A DNA stretch of 64,000 nucleotides from Agapetus fuscipes (lineage: Eukaryota; Arthropoda; Insecta; Trichoptera; Glossosomatidae). The stretch is from assembly GCA_951799405.1 (NCBI GenBank), contig OX637332.1:12033001-12097000 (forward strand), given 5' to 3'. A model generated the notes under the pieces. The model was not told the origin of the DNA. It worked only from the letters and a program-made list of their open reading frames with translations, and searched no databases. The translations under genes and the position numbers were made by a program. Positions 33,785 to 45,240 of the stretch are shown here, piece by piece. Numbering within the stretch: the first letter of the stretch is position 1; each line of letters begins with the position of its first letter.

Positions 33785-34054
33785 CCCGTTTTTACTTTAT
33801 AGCAGTCCGAAGGACTGTTATAAAGTATTGTATTCGTCCGAAAAAAAAAAATGAGGTTTCAACGGAAATGAGTTGTCCTGCACCAGGACATGCAAAAAAA
33901 CCTAATTTGTCGAACCTGTCCGTCCGTCCGTCCGTCCGTATGGATGTATGTATGTCCCAGCCGGAACTACTAATCGCAGAGACACCAATTTTTGGATTTA
34001 GAGAATTGACAACCACAGATTTTGATGGGCCGACCGGCATGGCACCAACCTGAA
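33785..34054. repeat. Leader of the 439-bp array with (GTCC)n
   Basis: A short hairpin around GCAGTCCGAAGGACTG, then (CCGT)n at 33918-33940 and ATGTATGTATG. Likely the end of the same repeat element. Confidence 0.5.
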
Positions 34055-35000
34055 AATTCAAGATGGCTGCCATACAAAAAAAACACAAAATTGTATTTTC
34101 CTCAAAAACGGCTCTAACGATTTTCTTTAAAATTTCAGTGTGGTCGTTGCTTTAATTGTCGCGAAGAAAATTTGTTATGGCAACACTCTTCCCAACCTGC
34201 GTCTATGAGTTGCCATATGAAAGAAAAAAACGATTGTGATTATCTCGGAAATGGCTGGGTTGACAAAAAAAAAATGTTCTACAATATTACGCGCAATATT
34301 AATTTCTACAAAAAATTTAAGAAAACTTTTTAATTTTTTTTACTTAAAGTACCGTTTACACGATCTCAAAATTTTCATCGAAAATATTAAAAAGAACCAT
34401 AAAAACGCAATTTTGTAAAACTTTTTTAAGGTTCACAAGAAAGAAAAATTTATATACTTATTTGCACTATAATTTGTTTTTCACTATTTTGAGAATTCAA
34501 GATGGCTTCCACAGAGGAGAAAACTTCAAATGCGATTTTCTCAAAATCGGCTCTAACGATTTTTTTTAAATTTTCAGTTAAGTAGTTGCTTGATACATTC
34601 TTACCAAATTTAGGTATGGCAACATTTTTGATAATCTGCGTCTATGAGTTGCCATATGAAAAAAATAAACAATTGTGATTTTCTCAGAAGTGAAAGCGTT
34701 GACAAAAAAATAATAGTCAACAATATTATACGCACTATAAAATTCTATAAAAAAATTAAATAAAAATTTAGAAAAAAATAATATAAAAGGCCGTTTACGT
34801 GATATCAAAAATTGAAATTAAAAGGCTACAAAAACCCATCAGAACGCAAAAAACTTTTATATTTTTTAACTTTAATAGAAAGAACTCTCTTATAACTATA
34901 ATTCATAGTGAAACATTTTTCAAATTTTAGAAAATTCAAGATGGCTTCCGAACAGCTGAAAGTTTCAAATGAGATTTTCTCAAAAACGGCTCCTAGGATT
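34055..35000. repeat. Tandem array with a 439-bp period
   Basis: AATTCAAGATGGCT recurs at 34055, 34494 and 34933, exactly 439 bp apart, with CTCAAAAACGGCTCTAACGA and TGCGTCTATGAGTTGCCATA following in each unit. The third unit runs into the N gap. Confidence 0.8.
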
Positions 35001-35200
35001 NNNNNNNNNNNNNNNNNNNNNNNNNNNNNNNNNNNNNNNNNNNNNNNNNNNNNNNNNNNNNNNNNNNNNNNNNNNNNNNNNNNNNNNNNNNNNNNNNNNN
35101 NNNNNNNNNNNNNNNNNNNNNNNNNNNNNNNNNNNNNNNNNNNNNNNNNNNNNNNNNNNNNNNNNNNNNNNNNNNNNNNNNNNNNNNNNNNNNNNNNNNN
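35001..35200. other. Assembly gap (200 N)
   Basis: Exactly 200 undetermined bases inside a tandem array, so the true length is unknown. Confidence 0.95.
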
Positions 35201-35694
35201 TATTTTATACGGAATTTTTTTTTGAAATGTGTTCCGTAACTTATTTTTTAGCTTATGGGAGGCCCTTTGGCCTCGTACGCTTCATATAAGACTTGAACAC
35301 CAAAGATATTTTTGTAAAAATTAAAATCCATTTAAACTAATATCTATTTAGCCTGTAATCGGGGGCCCCTTGGTTGCAAATGCCTGGAAAGATCTGGACA
35401 CTGAAAAAAATATATGAGTTTTTTTGGCCCTTTGGAGGCCCCTGGGCGTTGGGGCCCTGATTCGGTCGTACCACTCGAACCACCCTTAATCCGGGTCTGC
35501 GTGCAAAAATATTTGTAAATTATAAACACAAATCATCTCATTTGTAAAAATAAATAGTTTCTACGTGCTCATGCTCCTACTTTTAATATCAACTTTTTTT
35601 TTAATCTCTCCTACTCGTATTTTGTAAATCTTTCTTTACTTTAAGTTACAAGATAAAAAAACATACTCGAATGAGATTGAATTTTTTTAAAATG

Positions 35695-35945
35695 CGTAGT
35701 TTTGCGTGAATCACATTAAAAGCCTTTTGTTACTTTTGCTGTTGCTTGAGCGCCAACTTAAGCAAGACCCAGCTTCTGTAGGTTTGTGTTGCTGTAGGGC
35801 TCTTGTGGCTGGCATATGGTAGTGGTGGGTAATTTTTAAAAATCAAAGATTAGCTTTCTTTAAATCAATGATATTTTTCGTACTCTGCTGGGAATCGCAC
35901 TTTGCTTTTGATTATTTATTTGAAATGCCAACTAACCAGGAAAAA
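35695..35945 (-). repeat. SINE-B copy, old
   Basis: GCGTGAATCACAT end, CAAGACCCAGCTTCTGTAGG block and CTGCTGGGAATCGC head remain. Confidence 0.55.
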
Positions 35946-36364
35946 ATATTTTTTATGGGTTAATATTTTTTATTAAGGCGCGTTATAAAGCTAAATCTGC
36001 CGTTCTTATTTCTTACACTTTATGGTCTTAGTAAAATAGTTACAGTAATGAAAAAAATCAAGCATGTTTATTAATGATTTATCTTAATTATAAAGCTTAA
36101 ACAAAATATATAACTTAAGAATTGCCACCACAAAAAAATATTTAAAAAAACGCTTTTTTTACATTTTTAGCTTTTTTTTCGTGTGTGCTGTTTTTCGGAA
36201 TTTGTTTTTTGCTTTTTAATTACAGAACTATACATTGTTAAGCTTCCGTACTTTTTTTATAATGTCAATAGTTTTTGAGTAAATATGGAAAACAAGAAAC
36301 TTAATGTTCCTAAGACTTCCACTCCTACTCAACACTCAGTCAACAGCCCGGTCATGACACCGAG

Positions 36365-36660
36365 AGGAAATGATTTTATTTTTATTTTTATTTGGAAAAA
36401 AACAACATATTTTTACAATTCAGATTAAAATTAACATATATAAAATTTAAACAATTGTAAAAATATTCTAAGCATTTTCCTTAGGTAAATATCGTTATTT
36501 AATGCAATTCAATGTACAATTTGGTTTTCTACTGATTATTACTAAAAATAAAATAAGTTTAGTAGTAAATACCTCTCACTCTAACTCCTTCTTCAGCAGC
36601 ACATTCCTATATTCATCAAAACTGAGATTAAATATGTCTTCATAAGTAGATCTATAATCT
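36365..36660 (-). mobile_element. LINE 3' end into which the gypsy element inserted
   Basis: Minus strand encodes YRSTYEDIFNLSFDEYRNVL and a stop near 36575, then a 3' UTR and a (TAAAAA)n tail at 36370-36395. The ORF is cut at the gypsy LTR boundary. Confidence 0.5.
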
Positions 36661-37028
36661 TGTGAGGGTTTTTCCTCTGTCCTGCTGATTGACACAATTA
36701 ATAATATAACATACACACTTTAATATGTTTACTTTTATTTCTTTCACAATGTATACACAATTAACCACAGCACAATAATATTCTTTATTCTTAATTACAC
36801 AGGCTTGTGGCTCTCACGCCAGGCAAGCTTTTTTTTCCTTTCTTTCTGCATTCTTTTGTTTTCCTTTTTCCATTCAAATTTAAATACAATGTTCCATTCT
36901 ACCAAACAAACAAACTCATCTCGTTACAATACACCTCCTTCCTCTCATAAAAAAAAAACATTCCCAATTTTTTTTTTTTTCTTTTACAATGAGTAAATAA
37001 TGTATCATAATGCTCAGCCGGCGCCACA
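36661..37028 (-). repeat. 3' LTR of the gypsy element
   Basis: 368 bp; on the element's own strand it starts TGTGGCGCC and ends CCCTCACA (TG...CA). Its first 270 bases on the plus strand match 45726-45995 almost exactly. The A-rich purine run just inside (37029-37045) fits a polypurine tract. Confidence 0.8.
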
Positions 37029-37575
37029 TATTTTGTTTTATTTTAAGGATAAATTTCAAAAATATGAAAATAAAAAAAAACCTGTTTCTGATACATTATT
37101 CAGTCATTAATACCTTTTTTAACAATACCAATTATTTTCATACTAAAATTAATATATTTTTTTTTTAACACAAATTTCATATTCAATATTATAAACAAAT
37201 ATTTGTTTTTTTTTTTTTTAAATACTTAATTCAACAATTCAAAATAATCAAATAACAATACATAATAAACATTCACCAGTTTATTAATCAATTCATTAAA
37301 ATAACTTTTTTTTTTTAAACATGTATCACATCTTTCCCAATATTTAAATTTATTTCAAATTTATTTTTCATTAATAAATTTATCAGTCCATCAATTTTTT
37401 TTAAAAACTTTACCTTCATATGTAATACTTTGTTTAATTTATGTTTCATACCTTCATTCATGCAATGTTTCATAATTCATTCTTTCACTGATCACTTTTA
37501 TATCAACTTTCACCGTATCATGCATCACCTCAAATTTTTCATACACATGAAAATATGTTTTTTTTTTTTTTTTTT
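37029..37575 (-). other. 3' untranslated region of the gypsy element
   Basis: Between the integrase stop and the 3' LTR. Very AT-rich with many homopolymer runs. No ORF or envelope remnant is seen. Confidence 0.5.
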
Positions 37576-38692
37576 TTAATCTAATTTGATTATGTCCTTG
37601 ATGTGATATTTATTTATAACATTTGTGTCTATATCTTTTAATACATAGACTATCTTGCTAACTTTCTTTTCTATTCTGGCTTTGACAAATTTTGGAGCCA
37701 ACTTTGTACAGAAGTATTTCCCTGCATTTGATTGTATGAAATTTTTACGCCATACAATATCCCCTTGATCATAGACACGATTTGATCTACCTTTATTATA
37801 ATAATTTGCATTTTTATTATATGCATCCCATAAATTTTCTGTTACAATTTTGTATAATGTGTTTAATTCCTTCATTTTATCTTTATGCATATCTCTATAT
37901 TTATCTAAATCTTCCTTTGATTCTATTTCATCATTTACTATTTCACCATGAATTTCACCATTTAGTACAATCTCCCTACCTCTTGCTAATACATTAGGTG
38001 TGTATCCTGTTGCTAAATTGACTGTATTATTTATTATGCTTTGTACTGAATCTAAAAAAGTATCCCATTTTCTTTGTTCATTTTCAACAAAAATAGCTAA
38101 TGTGTATCCTATTGTTCTATTATATGTCTCTACATTATTGCACATGGGAGTATATAAAGTTGTATAAAATATTTTCTGTACTCCATATGAGTACATAAAA
38201 TCTTTAAATGCATTAGACTTTAAATTCTTTCCATTATCTGTTATTATCGTTTGCGGTACTCCTTCTGTTAAAAATATTTTATTTTCTATTAATTTTACTA
38301 TTTCTTCTGTAGTAGCTCTTCTTAAAGGAAATAACCAACAATATTTGGTAAAAACATCTATTATTGATAATATATGTATATAGCCCGTACTTGATTTTGG
38401 TAATGGTCCTATCAAATCAATACTCAGCATTTTTAACGGTCTATCCACTCTTTTTCTATTTTCCATTTTTCCTGCTGGAGGTAAATTATTCGGCTTATAC
38501 ATTTTACATTTTTGACATTTATTTATAAAACTTTTTATATCTGCATACATATTTTTCCAATAGTAACATCTTGATATGTATTTATAAGTTTTAAAAATAC
38601 CTACATGTCCATTATCATGATGATTCTTTATTATAGTTAATCTATTGTCTATAATAGGTATCTCTTTCCAATTATATTCCTCTGTGAAAGGA
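37576..38692 (-). CDS. pol: Pol integrase part of the gypsy element, separated by a LINE
   Basis: The frame is open from the LINE junction, before the internal Met at 38550. It carries a histidine/cysteine zinc domain (HHDNGHVG, then CQKC) and a DDE core. From Met38550 the acids are D45 (SIDLIG), D105 (ITDNG) and E141 (NNVETYNR), giving the D,D-35-E spacing of integrases. It ends at 37576 before an AT-rich 3' leader. It lacks its own start because it is the C-terminal part of Pol. Confidence 0.9.
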
Positions 38693-38693
38693 T

Positions 38694-38942
38694 CTAATCT
38701 AATCTAAGTTGCAAGGATATGTTACATTGAAGATTCACATTACATGCATTCTCACAACCAGACACGTACAAGTTCGCGCTTGCACATGCCTCATGTGAAC
38801 CTACAACATAAAAATCAAATCTCAAATGGACATACACCCTGCAACTCTTGCCGTCCTTCCCTGAGACAGGGGTGACATTGGCAAAGTGAACCATTTTTAC
38901 AGCATGGGTGGTCAGCCGCATACCAACCTATAAGTCAAGGAA
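38694..38942 (-). repeat. Tail repeat: reference copy at the 3' end of the intact LINE
   Basis: On the element strand it opens TTCCTTGACTTATAGG, contains GGTTCACTTTGCCAATG and GCAAGAGTTGCAGGG, and closes with GCAACTTAGATTAGATTAG. All other tail copies below were found by matching these landmarks. Confidence 0.85.
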
Positions 38943-39043
38943 CACACACATACGACAAATTACATTTTATACATCATTAAATAATAATATTCAAATACAA
39001 AATATCCATTTACAAACAAAAACAAATTCCAATTTAATAAACC

Positions 39044-42000
39044 CTATTCGCCAACATTACAGATCAACCGCCATTTCTTTCTGTCCTTACATACTTCTTT
39101 CATTTCCTCCAGAGTCATAACCTTCTTCATACAAGCTCTTCTTTTATTATGACTCTGGATATTCCATTCATTCGCAATTTCGGATATTTGGTCCATCCAT
39201 ACCTTTCTCGGTCTTCCTCTACCACGACATCCATCTATTCTACCAACATATACTTTCTTCGTCAGTCTTTCCTCATTCATTCTCTCCATATGCCCAAACC
39301 ATCTTAACAAACTTCTTTTAATCTTCACTTTCACACTTTCTCTTGCACCACATTCTTCTCTTACAAAATCGTTCCTCACCCTGTCACTCCGTTTTTTCCC
39401 AATCATACTTCTTAGAAAGTCCATTTCAACAGTATGGACTTTACTAATTTCACTTTCATTCACCGTCCAGGCCTCGCTTCCATACATCAAGGTGGGTAAA
39501 AGTATGCCACTGCGTACCGCCAATCGAGCATTTTTTGATATGTTTTGATTTTTGGCGATACAAGCTGTGGCACCCAGTACACACCTGCCCTTCATTACTC
39601 TTCTTTCAAATTCACCGGTCATTCTTCCATCTTTTTCAAACTTACTTCCCAGGTATACAAACTCATTTACGACATCAACATTCATTCCATTAATTTTAAA
39701 TTCATAATTCATACTTTCATCATCTCTTTCAAAAATCAATACTTTCGTCTTACTTGCATTCAACTTCAGATGGTTACCTAACAAAGCTTCATTCAATCTA
39801 GAGAGCATTGTTTGCAATTCTACTGCTGAATCAGATACAAGAACTGCATCATCTGCATACAGTAGAACACTCACTTTGCTCTCTCCTATCATCAATCCAC
39901 AATCATTAAGTCTAGCATCTCTGACACACTTGTCCATGACTATGTTAAATAGCCATGGACTCATCACACATCCTTGCCTCACACCCTTATAAACTTCAAA
40001 CCACTCGCTATACTCACCATCAATACGAACACATGCCTTACTATTTTCATAGTTGGCATGCACCGCACCTAGGAGAGCTCCATTCACTCCGTATGCTTTC
40101 AAAACATCCCATAACATACCTCTGTCTACTGAGTCAAAAGCCTTTTCCAGATCTACAAAGGCCGTGAACAGCTTCCGCCTCACCGACAATTGTTTTTCAA
40201 CAAGTTGTCGTAGAGTAAAAATCTGATCAACACAGCCTCTACCGGCCATAAAGCCGGACTGTATATCGGAAACCCTTTCACTAGTAGTCAGAATCACATT
40301 TTTTATAATCACCTTACAGAAGACTTTTCCTGGTATACTGAGTAGACTGATTGGTCTGAAGTTCTGACAGTCTTTTTTGTCCCCTTTACCTTTGTAAATG
40401 GGAACAATGACTGCCTTCCTCCAATCCATCGGTACTACTCCTGCATTCACACAAAGCTTACATAATTCGTACATCCAATCTATCACGCATTCACCTCCTG
40501 CTTTCAACATTTCACCATTTATTCCATCAAACCCAGCAGACTTTCCATTCTTCAAACATTCAATAGATACTTTTATTTCTTCTTTCAAAATCCTAAATTC
40601 ATTCTCTTCTGTCATTTTTCTAAACAAATTTCTTTCGCCCCGACCAAAAATCCCTTCAAAATATTCTTTCCATCTCTTACATACTTCATCATTCTCCCAT
40701 ACCATCTCACCAACAGCACTTTTGATTCCTGGGGTGGTCAATGCAGAATCTTTATTCCTAATGGCACCGACCCATCTCCAGAATTCCTTTCTACTGTCGG
40801 TGAAACTTCTGTTCATTTTTTCATCAATCTTTCTCTGTTCATTCGCTTTGCTTTCATAAACTACATTCTTCGCCATTCGCTTGGCTATCTTATATTCATC
40901 TTCTAGCTTTCTATCATTCCTGTCGTTCAGCCACTTTTTGTAACATTCCTTCTTTACTTTCACAGCCTCTTTTACTTTAGCATTCCACCAGGCATCCCCT
41001 TTCAATCTTCCACCTTTCGTTTCTCCACATACTTTTCGAGCACATTCAATCATTCTTTCTTTCATATCCTTCCACATGCTTTCAATATCTTTTTCATTCA
41101 CATTCTTTTCAAGTTCATTCACACTTAACTTTTTTTGTAATTCTGATTTATACTTCACTTTTACGTTTTCATCACACAGACTTTCTACTTTTATTCTTGG
41201 CTTTCTTACTTTCTTCTTACGTTTCTTCTTTCTTACTTCTCCAATCATTATTTTAGCGCATAAGAGATAGTGGTCACTGCCTATTTCAGGCCCACGATAG
41301 ACACGGCTATCTCTTACGGCTCCTCTCAGTCTTTCATCCACACAGATGTAGTCAATGATTGTGCGACTTCCCACAATCTGCCTTGTGTACAGATGCACAT
41401 CCTTATGTCGAAACCATGTGTTTGATGCAAAAAGGCTGTGTTCTGCACACAAAGCTATCAGGTGCCGCCCATTATCATTGACCACACCTCGTCCACTAGG
41501 ACCAACAATTTTCACACACTCATCTTTTTGCGTACCTACCCATCCATTCATATCTCCCAAAATTATAATGTATTCATTCTTCTTGCTTTCACGCACAACT
41601 GCATTCAACTCATTCCAGAATCTCATTTTCACGTCCATACACTCTGAATCTACAGGTGCATAACAGGCCACCAAGAAAATTTTCATCCTGTTTGTTTTGA
41701 GTTTAACAGTCAAAACCCTTGGAGAGATTCTCTGGTAGCCCGTTATGCATCCTTTCACATTCTCACTTATAACCACACCCACACCCTGTCGTTCATTCCC
41801 ATCTTCCACACCTGACCAGATATACAGTTCACCATTCATTAATACTTTTTCACCATTCCCTTTCATTTTTGTCTCTGTCACACCCATCACTTGTATTCTT
41901 TTTTCATTCATCACATTCACAATTTCTTTCTCCTTACACTCATTCATTCTTCTGACATTCCAAGTTCCAAATACCCATTCATTCTCTCTAAGCAAGTTTC

Positions 42001-42046
42001 TGGCGGTTTCTCTGCAAAGTGGAACTGAGTTTATGTTGGCGAACAT
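39044..42046 (-). CDS. LINE endonuclease-reverse transcriptase, intact
   Basis: 1000 residues with no internal stop. The N-terminal apurinic-type endonuclease includes GTWNVRR (about 27), VTETK, GDMNGW (about 162) and SDHYLL (about 256). The reverse transcriptase includes FRPISLL (about 561), FVDLEKAFDSVD (about 628), VRQGCVMSPWLF and the YADD box (about 730). The C-terminus has the RWFGHMER / RGRGRPRK region typical of these elements; no RNase H is seen. It nicks target DNA and copies its own RNA into it. Being open throughout, this copy is young and might be competent. Confidence 0.9.
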   Translation of the reverse strand: MFANINSVPLCRETARNLLRENEWVFGTWNVRRMNECKEKEIVNVMNEKRIQVMGVTETKMKGNGEKVLMNGELYIWSGVEDGNERQGVGVVISENVKGCITGYQRISPRVLTVKLKTNRMKIFLVACYAPVDSECMDVKMRFWNELNAVVRESKKNEYIIILGDMNGWVGTQKDECVKIVGPSGRGVVNDNGRHLIALCAEHSLFASNTWFRHKDVHLYTRQIVGSRTIIDYICVDERLRGAVRDSRVYRGPEIGSDHYLLCAKIMIGEVRKKKRKKKVRKPRIKVESLCDENVKVKYKSELQKKLSVNELEKNVNEKDIESMWKDMKERMIECARKVCGETKGGRLKGDAWWNAKVKEAVKVKKECYKKWLNDRNDRKLEDEYKIAKRMAKNVVYESKANEQRKIDEKMNRSFTDSRKEFWRWVGAIRNKDSALTTPGIKSAVGEMVWENDEVCKRWKEYFEGIFGRGERNLFRKMTEENEFRILKEEIKVSIECLKNGKSAGFDGINGEMLKAGGECVIDWMYELCKLCVNAGVVPMDWRKAVIVPIYKGKGDKKDCQNFRPISLLSIPGKVFCKVIIKNVILTTSERVSDIQSGFMAGRGCVDQIFTLRQLVEKQLSVRRKLFTAFVDLEKAFDSVDRGMLWDVLKAYGVNGALLGAVHANYENSKACVRIDGEYSEWFEVYKGVRQGCVMSPWLFNIVMDKCVRDARLNDCGLMIGESKVSVLLYADDAVLVSDSAVELQTMLSRLNEALLGNHLKLNASKTKVLIFERDDESMNYEFKINGMNVDVVNEFVYLGSKFEKDGRMTGEFERRVMKGRCVLGATACIAKNQNISKNARLAVRSGILLPTLMYGSEAWTVNESEISKVHTVEMDFLRSMIGKKRSDRVRNDFVREECGARESVKVKIKRSLLRWFGHMERMNEERLTKKVYVGRIDGCRGRGRPRKVWMDQISEIANEWNIQSHNKRRACMKKVMTLEEMKEVCKDRKKWRLICNVGE

Positions 42047-42253
42047 AGGGTTTATTAATTACAAAAATAAATAAACGACATCAAACAATAACAACTATTA
42101 TATAAAATGTAGGTACATAAAAAGTCAAAAATTTAAAATAATCAGTCATTAAAATCATTATATTAAAATTATTAAATTATAAAATTATAAAGTCGGGGCA
42201 AATTTCGGGGAGTCGGCAAGCTCCTTGCTGGAGTAGCTCCTGGCAGGCTGGGC

Positions 42254-44301
42254 CCTCTGCAATGGATTATCATCATTTATTAGTTTAAATAATTTATTAT
42301 TTACCATTTTGAATTTTTTGTATTTGTATGGTGTTTTTGTACATCCTTCTGCGATATTATTATACCAAGGATCTGCAATATTTGAATTTATTACTTCCAT
42401 TTCTTTAGTACCAGGAATCCTAGATAATACATCTGGCACTGTATGTTCTTTCCCTTTTCTATGCTCAATCTCAAATTCATACTGTGAAAGTCTCATGGCC
42501 CATCTTGCTAATCTACCTGTTGGATTTGATATTTTATTCAAGAATTTTAATGCCATATGATCAGTTATTACCTTGAATTTCATCCCATCTAGATAAGATC
42601 GAAAATGTTCAATTGACTCTACAATGGCAAGAAGCTCACGTTCTGATGTCGAATAATTTTGTTCTCTAACTGTCAAACTTCTTGAAAAATATGCTATTGG
42701 CTTTTCGGACCCATTGATATTTTGGTTTAATACTGAAGCTACTTGATTTTTACTGGCATCAGTGTGTAAAAAAAAATCTTTTGTGAAATCCGGACATATT
42801 AATACAGGGGCTGTGCTTAAGGCTGATTTTAAATTATTAAATGCATCCTCAGATTCTTTTGACCAATTAAAATTGTTCTGACCTTTTTTACCTCTCAATA
42901 ATTTATTTAGTGGATATGATATCTCACTGCAGTTTCGTATAACTTTTCTATAAAATCCTACCAAACCTAAAAACATTCGTAGTTGTTTTACATTTTTCGG
43001 TGAAGGATATTCCTCTATAATCTTGACTTTATTTGAATCTGGCCTTAATCCATTTTCATCAATAATGTATCCCAAATATTTTAAACTATCTTTGCAAAAT
43101 TCACATTTTGAAAATTTTACCGTTAACCCTGCTTCTTGTAATATATTTTTAACTTGTTTTAATAAATTTAAATGTGAATTGAAATCTTCGTTAATAATAA
43201 TTAAGTCATCGATATAACAAAATATGTTAGTATCAAATTTAGGTCCAAATAATTTGTCTAATAAACGCTGTGTTTCAGAACTTGAATTTTTTAAACCGAA
43301 AGGCATTTTTGTGAATTGAAACAACCCTCTATTTGGTACGACGAAGGCAGTTTTTTCTTTGGACGATTCTTCTAGTGGAATTTGCCAAAACGCCTTGCTT
43401 AAATCTATTGAAGAGATATATTTGGCATTTCGTAAATTTGCTAAAACTTGATTTAAATTTGGAATGGGATAGTTATCTCGTTTTGTTACTTCATTGAGTC
43501 TTCTAGAGTCCAAACAAAATCTAGGCGTTCCATCCTTTTTAATTACAATCACAACAGGACTGGACCACGAAGATTTGGATTGTTCAACTATACCTTCTTT
43601 TAACATTTTATCTAACTCTGTGTTAACCTGTCTCTGTCTTGCTGGACTGAGTGGATAATACTTTTGTTTTATTGGAGGACCTTCTGTCTGAATTCTGTGT
43701 TCAATGAGGTTTGTGCATCCTAAGCCTATTTTTTCATAAGAGATGTCCTTGAAATCATTTTCTATTGTTTTTAATTGCTGTAATTGGTTATCTGTTAATT
43801 TAGTTCTATTTGTAATTTTACCTAATTCACTAATATTTTTGCTATTTGAATATGTAATTTTACTTATTAAACTCGGTTCTAATTCAAATTTTATCCAAAA
43901 ATCTATTCCAAAAATTAAGTCTTGTTGTAAACCTTGTAAAACATAAAAATCTACATGTTTTATTTGATTGTCACATTTTACCTCTAAATTTATTTTACCA
44001 AGTATTTTTATATTTTTACCATTTGCTAACGAGATACTTTCATGGGTTTTTATAATTTTGTAATTTCTTTGTAAAAAATAATCAAATGTTTTTTCATTGA
44101 TTGCAGAAATAGATGCACCTGAATCTAGTAAACCTGTAAAATTTTTGTTCTCAATATTTACTGTTAAAAATGGTCTTTTATCAAATTGTTTAGCAAAAAT
44201 GAGTGGTGCAATTTGATAATTTTTATTGAAAATTTGAATGAAATTAAGCCAGCTCTTCATTTCTGATTTTTGTGTTTGTACTGAAGGCCGACTATCTACA
44301 A
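42254..44301 (-). CDS. pol: Pol of the gypsy element: protease, reverse transcriptase, RNase H (broken)
   Basis: The open frame continues upstream of the first ATG (44260) to the frameshift site. Counting from that ATG: aspartic protease DSGAS near 46-50, reverse transcriptase with FCLDSRRLN and the YIDD catalytic box near 348, RNase H with HTDAS near 499. Beyond the last native codons the frame enters the LINE and ends at 42185 with about two dozen foreign residues. The integrase part lies across the LINE at 38693-37576. Confidence 0.9.
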
Positions 44302-45240
44302 GTTTTTTGAATTACTATTGTATGTCGTATTTGTTCTGTTTTGTATATTTATATTTCTGTTCATTTTTGTTTTGTCTGTATAATCACTTTTTTTATTTTT
44401 AACAAAACAATCTTTTTGTACATGTCCTGTACGCTTACATGAGTAACAGATTACTGTGTGTTTTTTAAAATTTCCATTTTTTATAAAACAATTTCTTTCC
44501 ACATGCCCTCTTTTATTACAATAGTAGCATACTATATTATTTGTGAAACTTCTACATTTATTCTGTATGTAATCTAATTTTCTATTTTTAGTCCAACAAT
44601 CTATTTCATCATGTCCTAATTTATTACAAAAATTGCATTTTTGCACTACATTTTTCTCTTCTGTGTCATTCATTACATTTAAATTCTTACATTCATTAAA
44701 TTTTATAAATGATTCAAACTTGCTACATATTGTAGATAATTCCTCTGTATTTTTAATTTGAGATGTTGTCAGTAAAGTTGCATATTTTTCTGACAATCCA
44801 TGAATTATTATGTCCATAAGTTCTTTATCATGCATTCTTTTATTTAATAAATTATTTTTTGATTTTACCTTTAAAATATAAACAGATGCATTATCATGAC
44901 CTTGTACCATATTTAAAATTTCTAACTTAAGATTCCTTTGAAAGTCATATTTTTCAAATTGTTGTAAGAATTTGGTTTTAAAAATTTTCCAATCAAATTC
45001 ACAGTTAATTGCTCTGTACCAAGTTAACGGAAAATCTGTTAAAAATATAGGCATACACTCTACCAAATAATCTAATTTTAATTTGTAGACTTTGGCTAAT
45101 TCTTCTAACCTTATTATAAATTCATTTGGTTCACTTTCACCATTAAAAGATATTTTTAATTTGAGAGGATCAAAATTTATGGACTCCATTGTGTTACTTT
45201 CTAAATCCTTTTTATTATTTATTTTTTTAGATTTCGTCAT
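44296..45240 (-). CDS. gag: Gag protein of the gypsy element
   Basis: 314 residues. A capsid-like N-terminal half is followed by three CCHC zinc knuckles with C-x2-C-x4-H-x4-C spacing (CNFCNKLGHDEIDC, CYYCNKRGHVERNC, CYSCKRTGHVQKDC), which bind element RNA. It ends in a TAG just after an A AAA AAC slippery heptamer, from which pol is read by -1 shift. Confidence 0.9.
   Translation of the reverse strand: MTKSKKINNKKDLESNTMESINFDPLKLKISFNGESEPNEFIIRLEELAKVYKLKLDYLVECMPIFLTDFPLTWYRAINCEFDWKIFKTKFLQQFEKYDFQRNLKLEILNMVQGHDNASVYILKVKSKNNLLNKRMHDKELMDIIIHGLSEKYATLLTTSQIKNTEELSTICSKFESFIKFNECKNLNVMNDTEEKNVVQKCNFCNKLGHDEIDCWTKNRKLDYIQNKCRSFTNNIVCYYCNKRGHVERNCFIKNGNFKKHTVICYSCKRTGHVQKDCFVKNKKSDYTDKTKMNRNINIQNRTNTTYNSNSKNL
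44302..44308 (-). promoter_or_regulatory. -1 ribosomal frameshift heptamer between gag and pol
   Basis: On the minus strand the gag codons TCA AAA AAC TTG TAG contain A AAA AAC in the correct phase for tandem -1 slippage. After the shift the reading enters the open pol frame without a stop. Confidence 0.75.

Larger units (their letters stand above)
38694..42253 (-). mobile_element. Full-length RTE-like LINE inserted in the gypsy pol
   Basis: 3560 bp: a roughly 200-bp 5' leader, one 1000-codon ORF, and a 350-bp 3' UTR whose last 250 bp is the interspersed tail repeat, ending in (GATTA)n. The flanks carry an imperfect 14/15-bp target duplication (42254-42267 and 38679-38693). Single ORF, AP-type endonuclease plus RT, and a short tandem 3' tail fit the RTE group; the exact clade is not certain. 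Confidence 0.85.

Noticed and set aside
33785..33850. Short hairpin around GCAGTCCGAAGGACTG as a terminator
   Set aside because: Eukaryotic context; it is part of the repeat at the edge of the 439-bp array.
39398..42074. Many plus-strand ORFs across the LINE
   Set aside because: They are antisense shadows of the 1000-codon LINE ORF.
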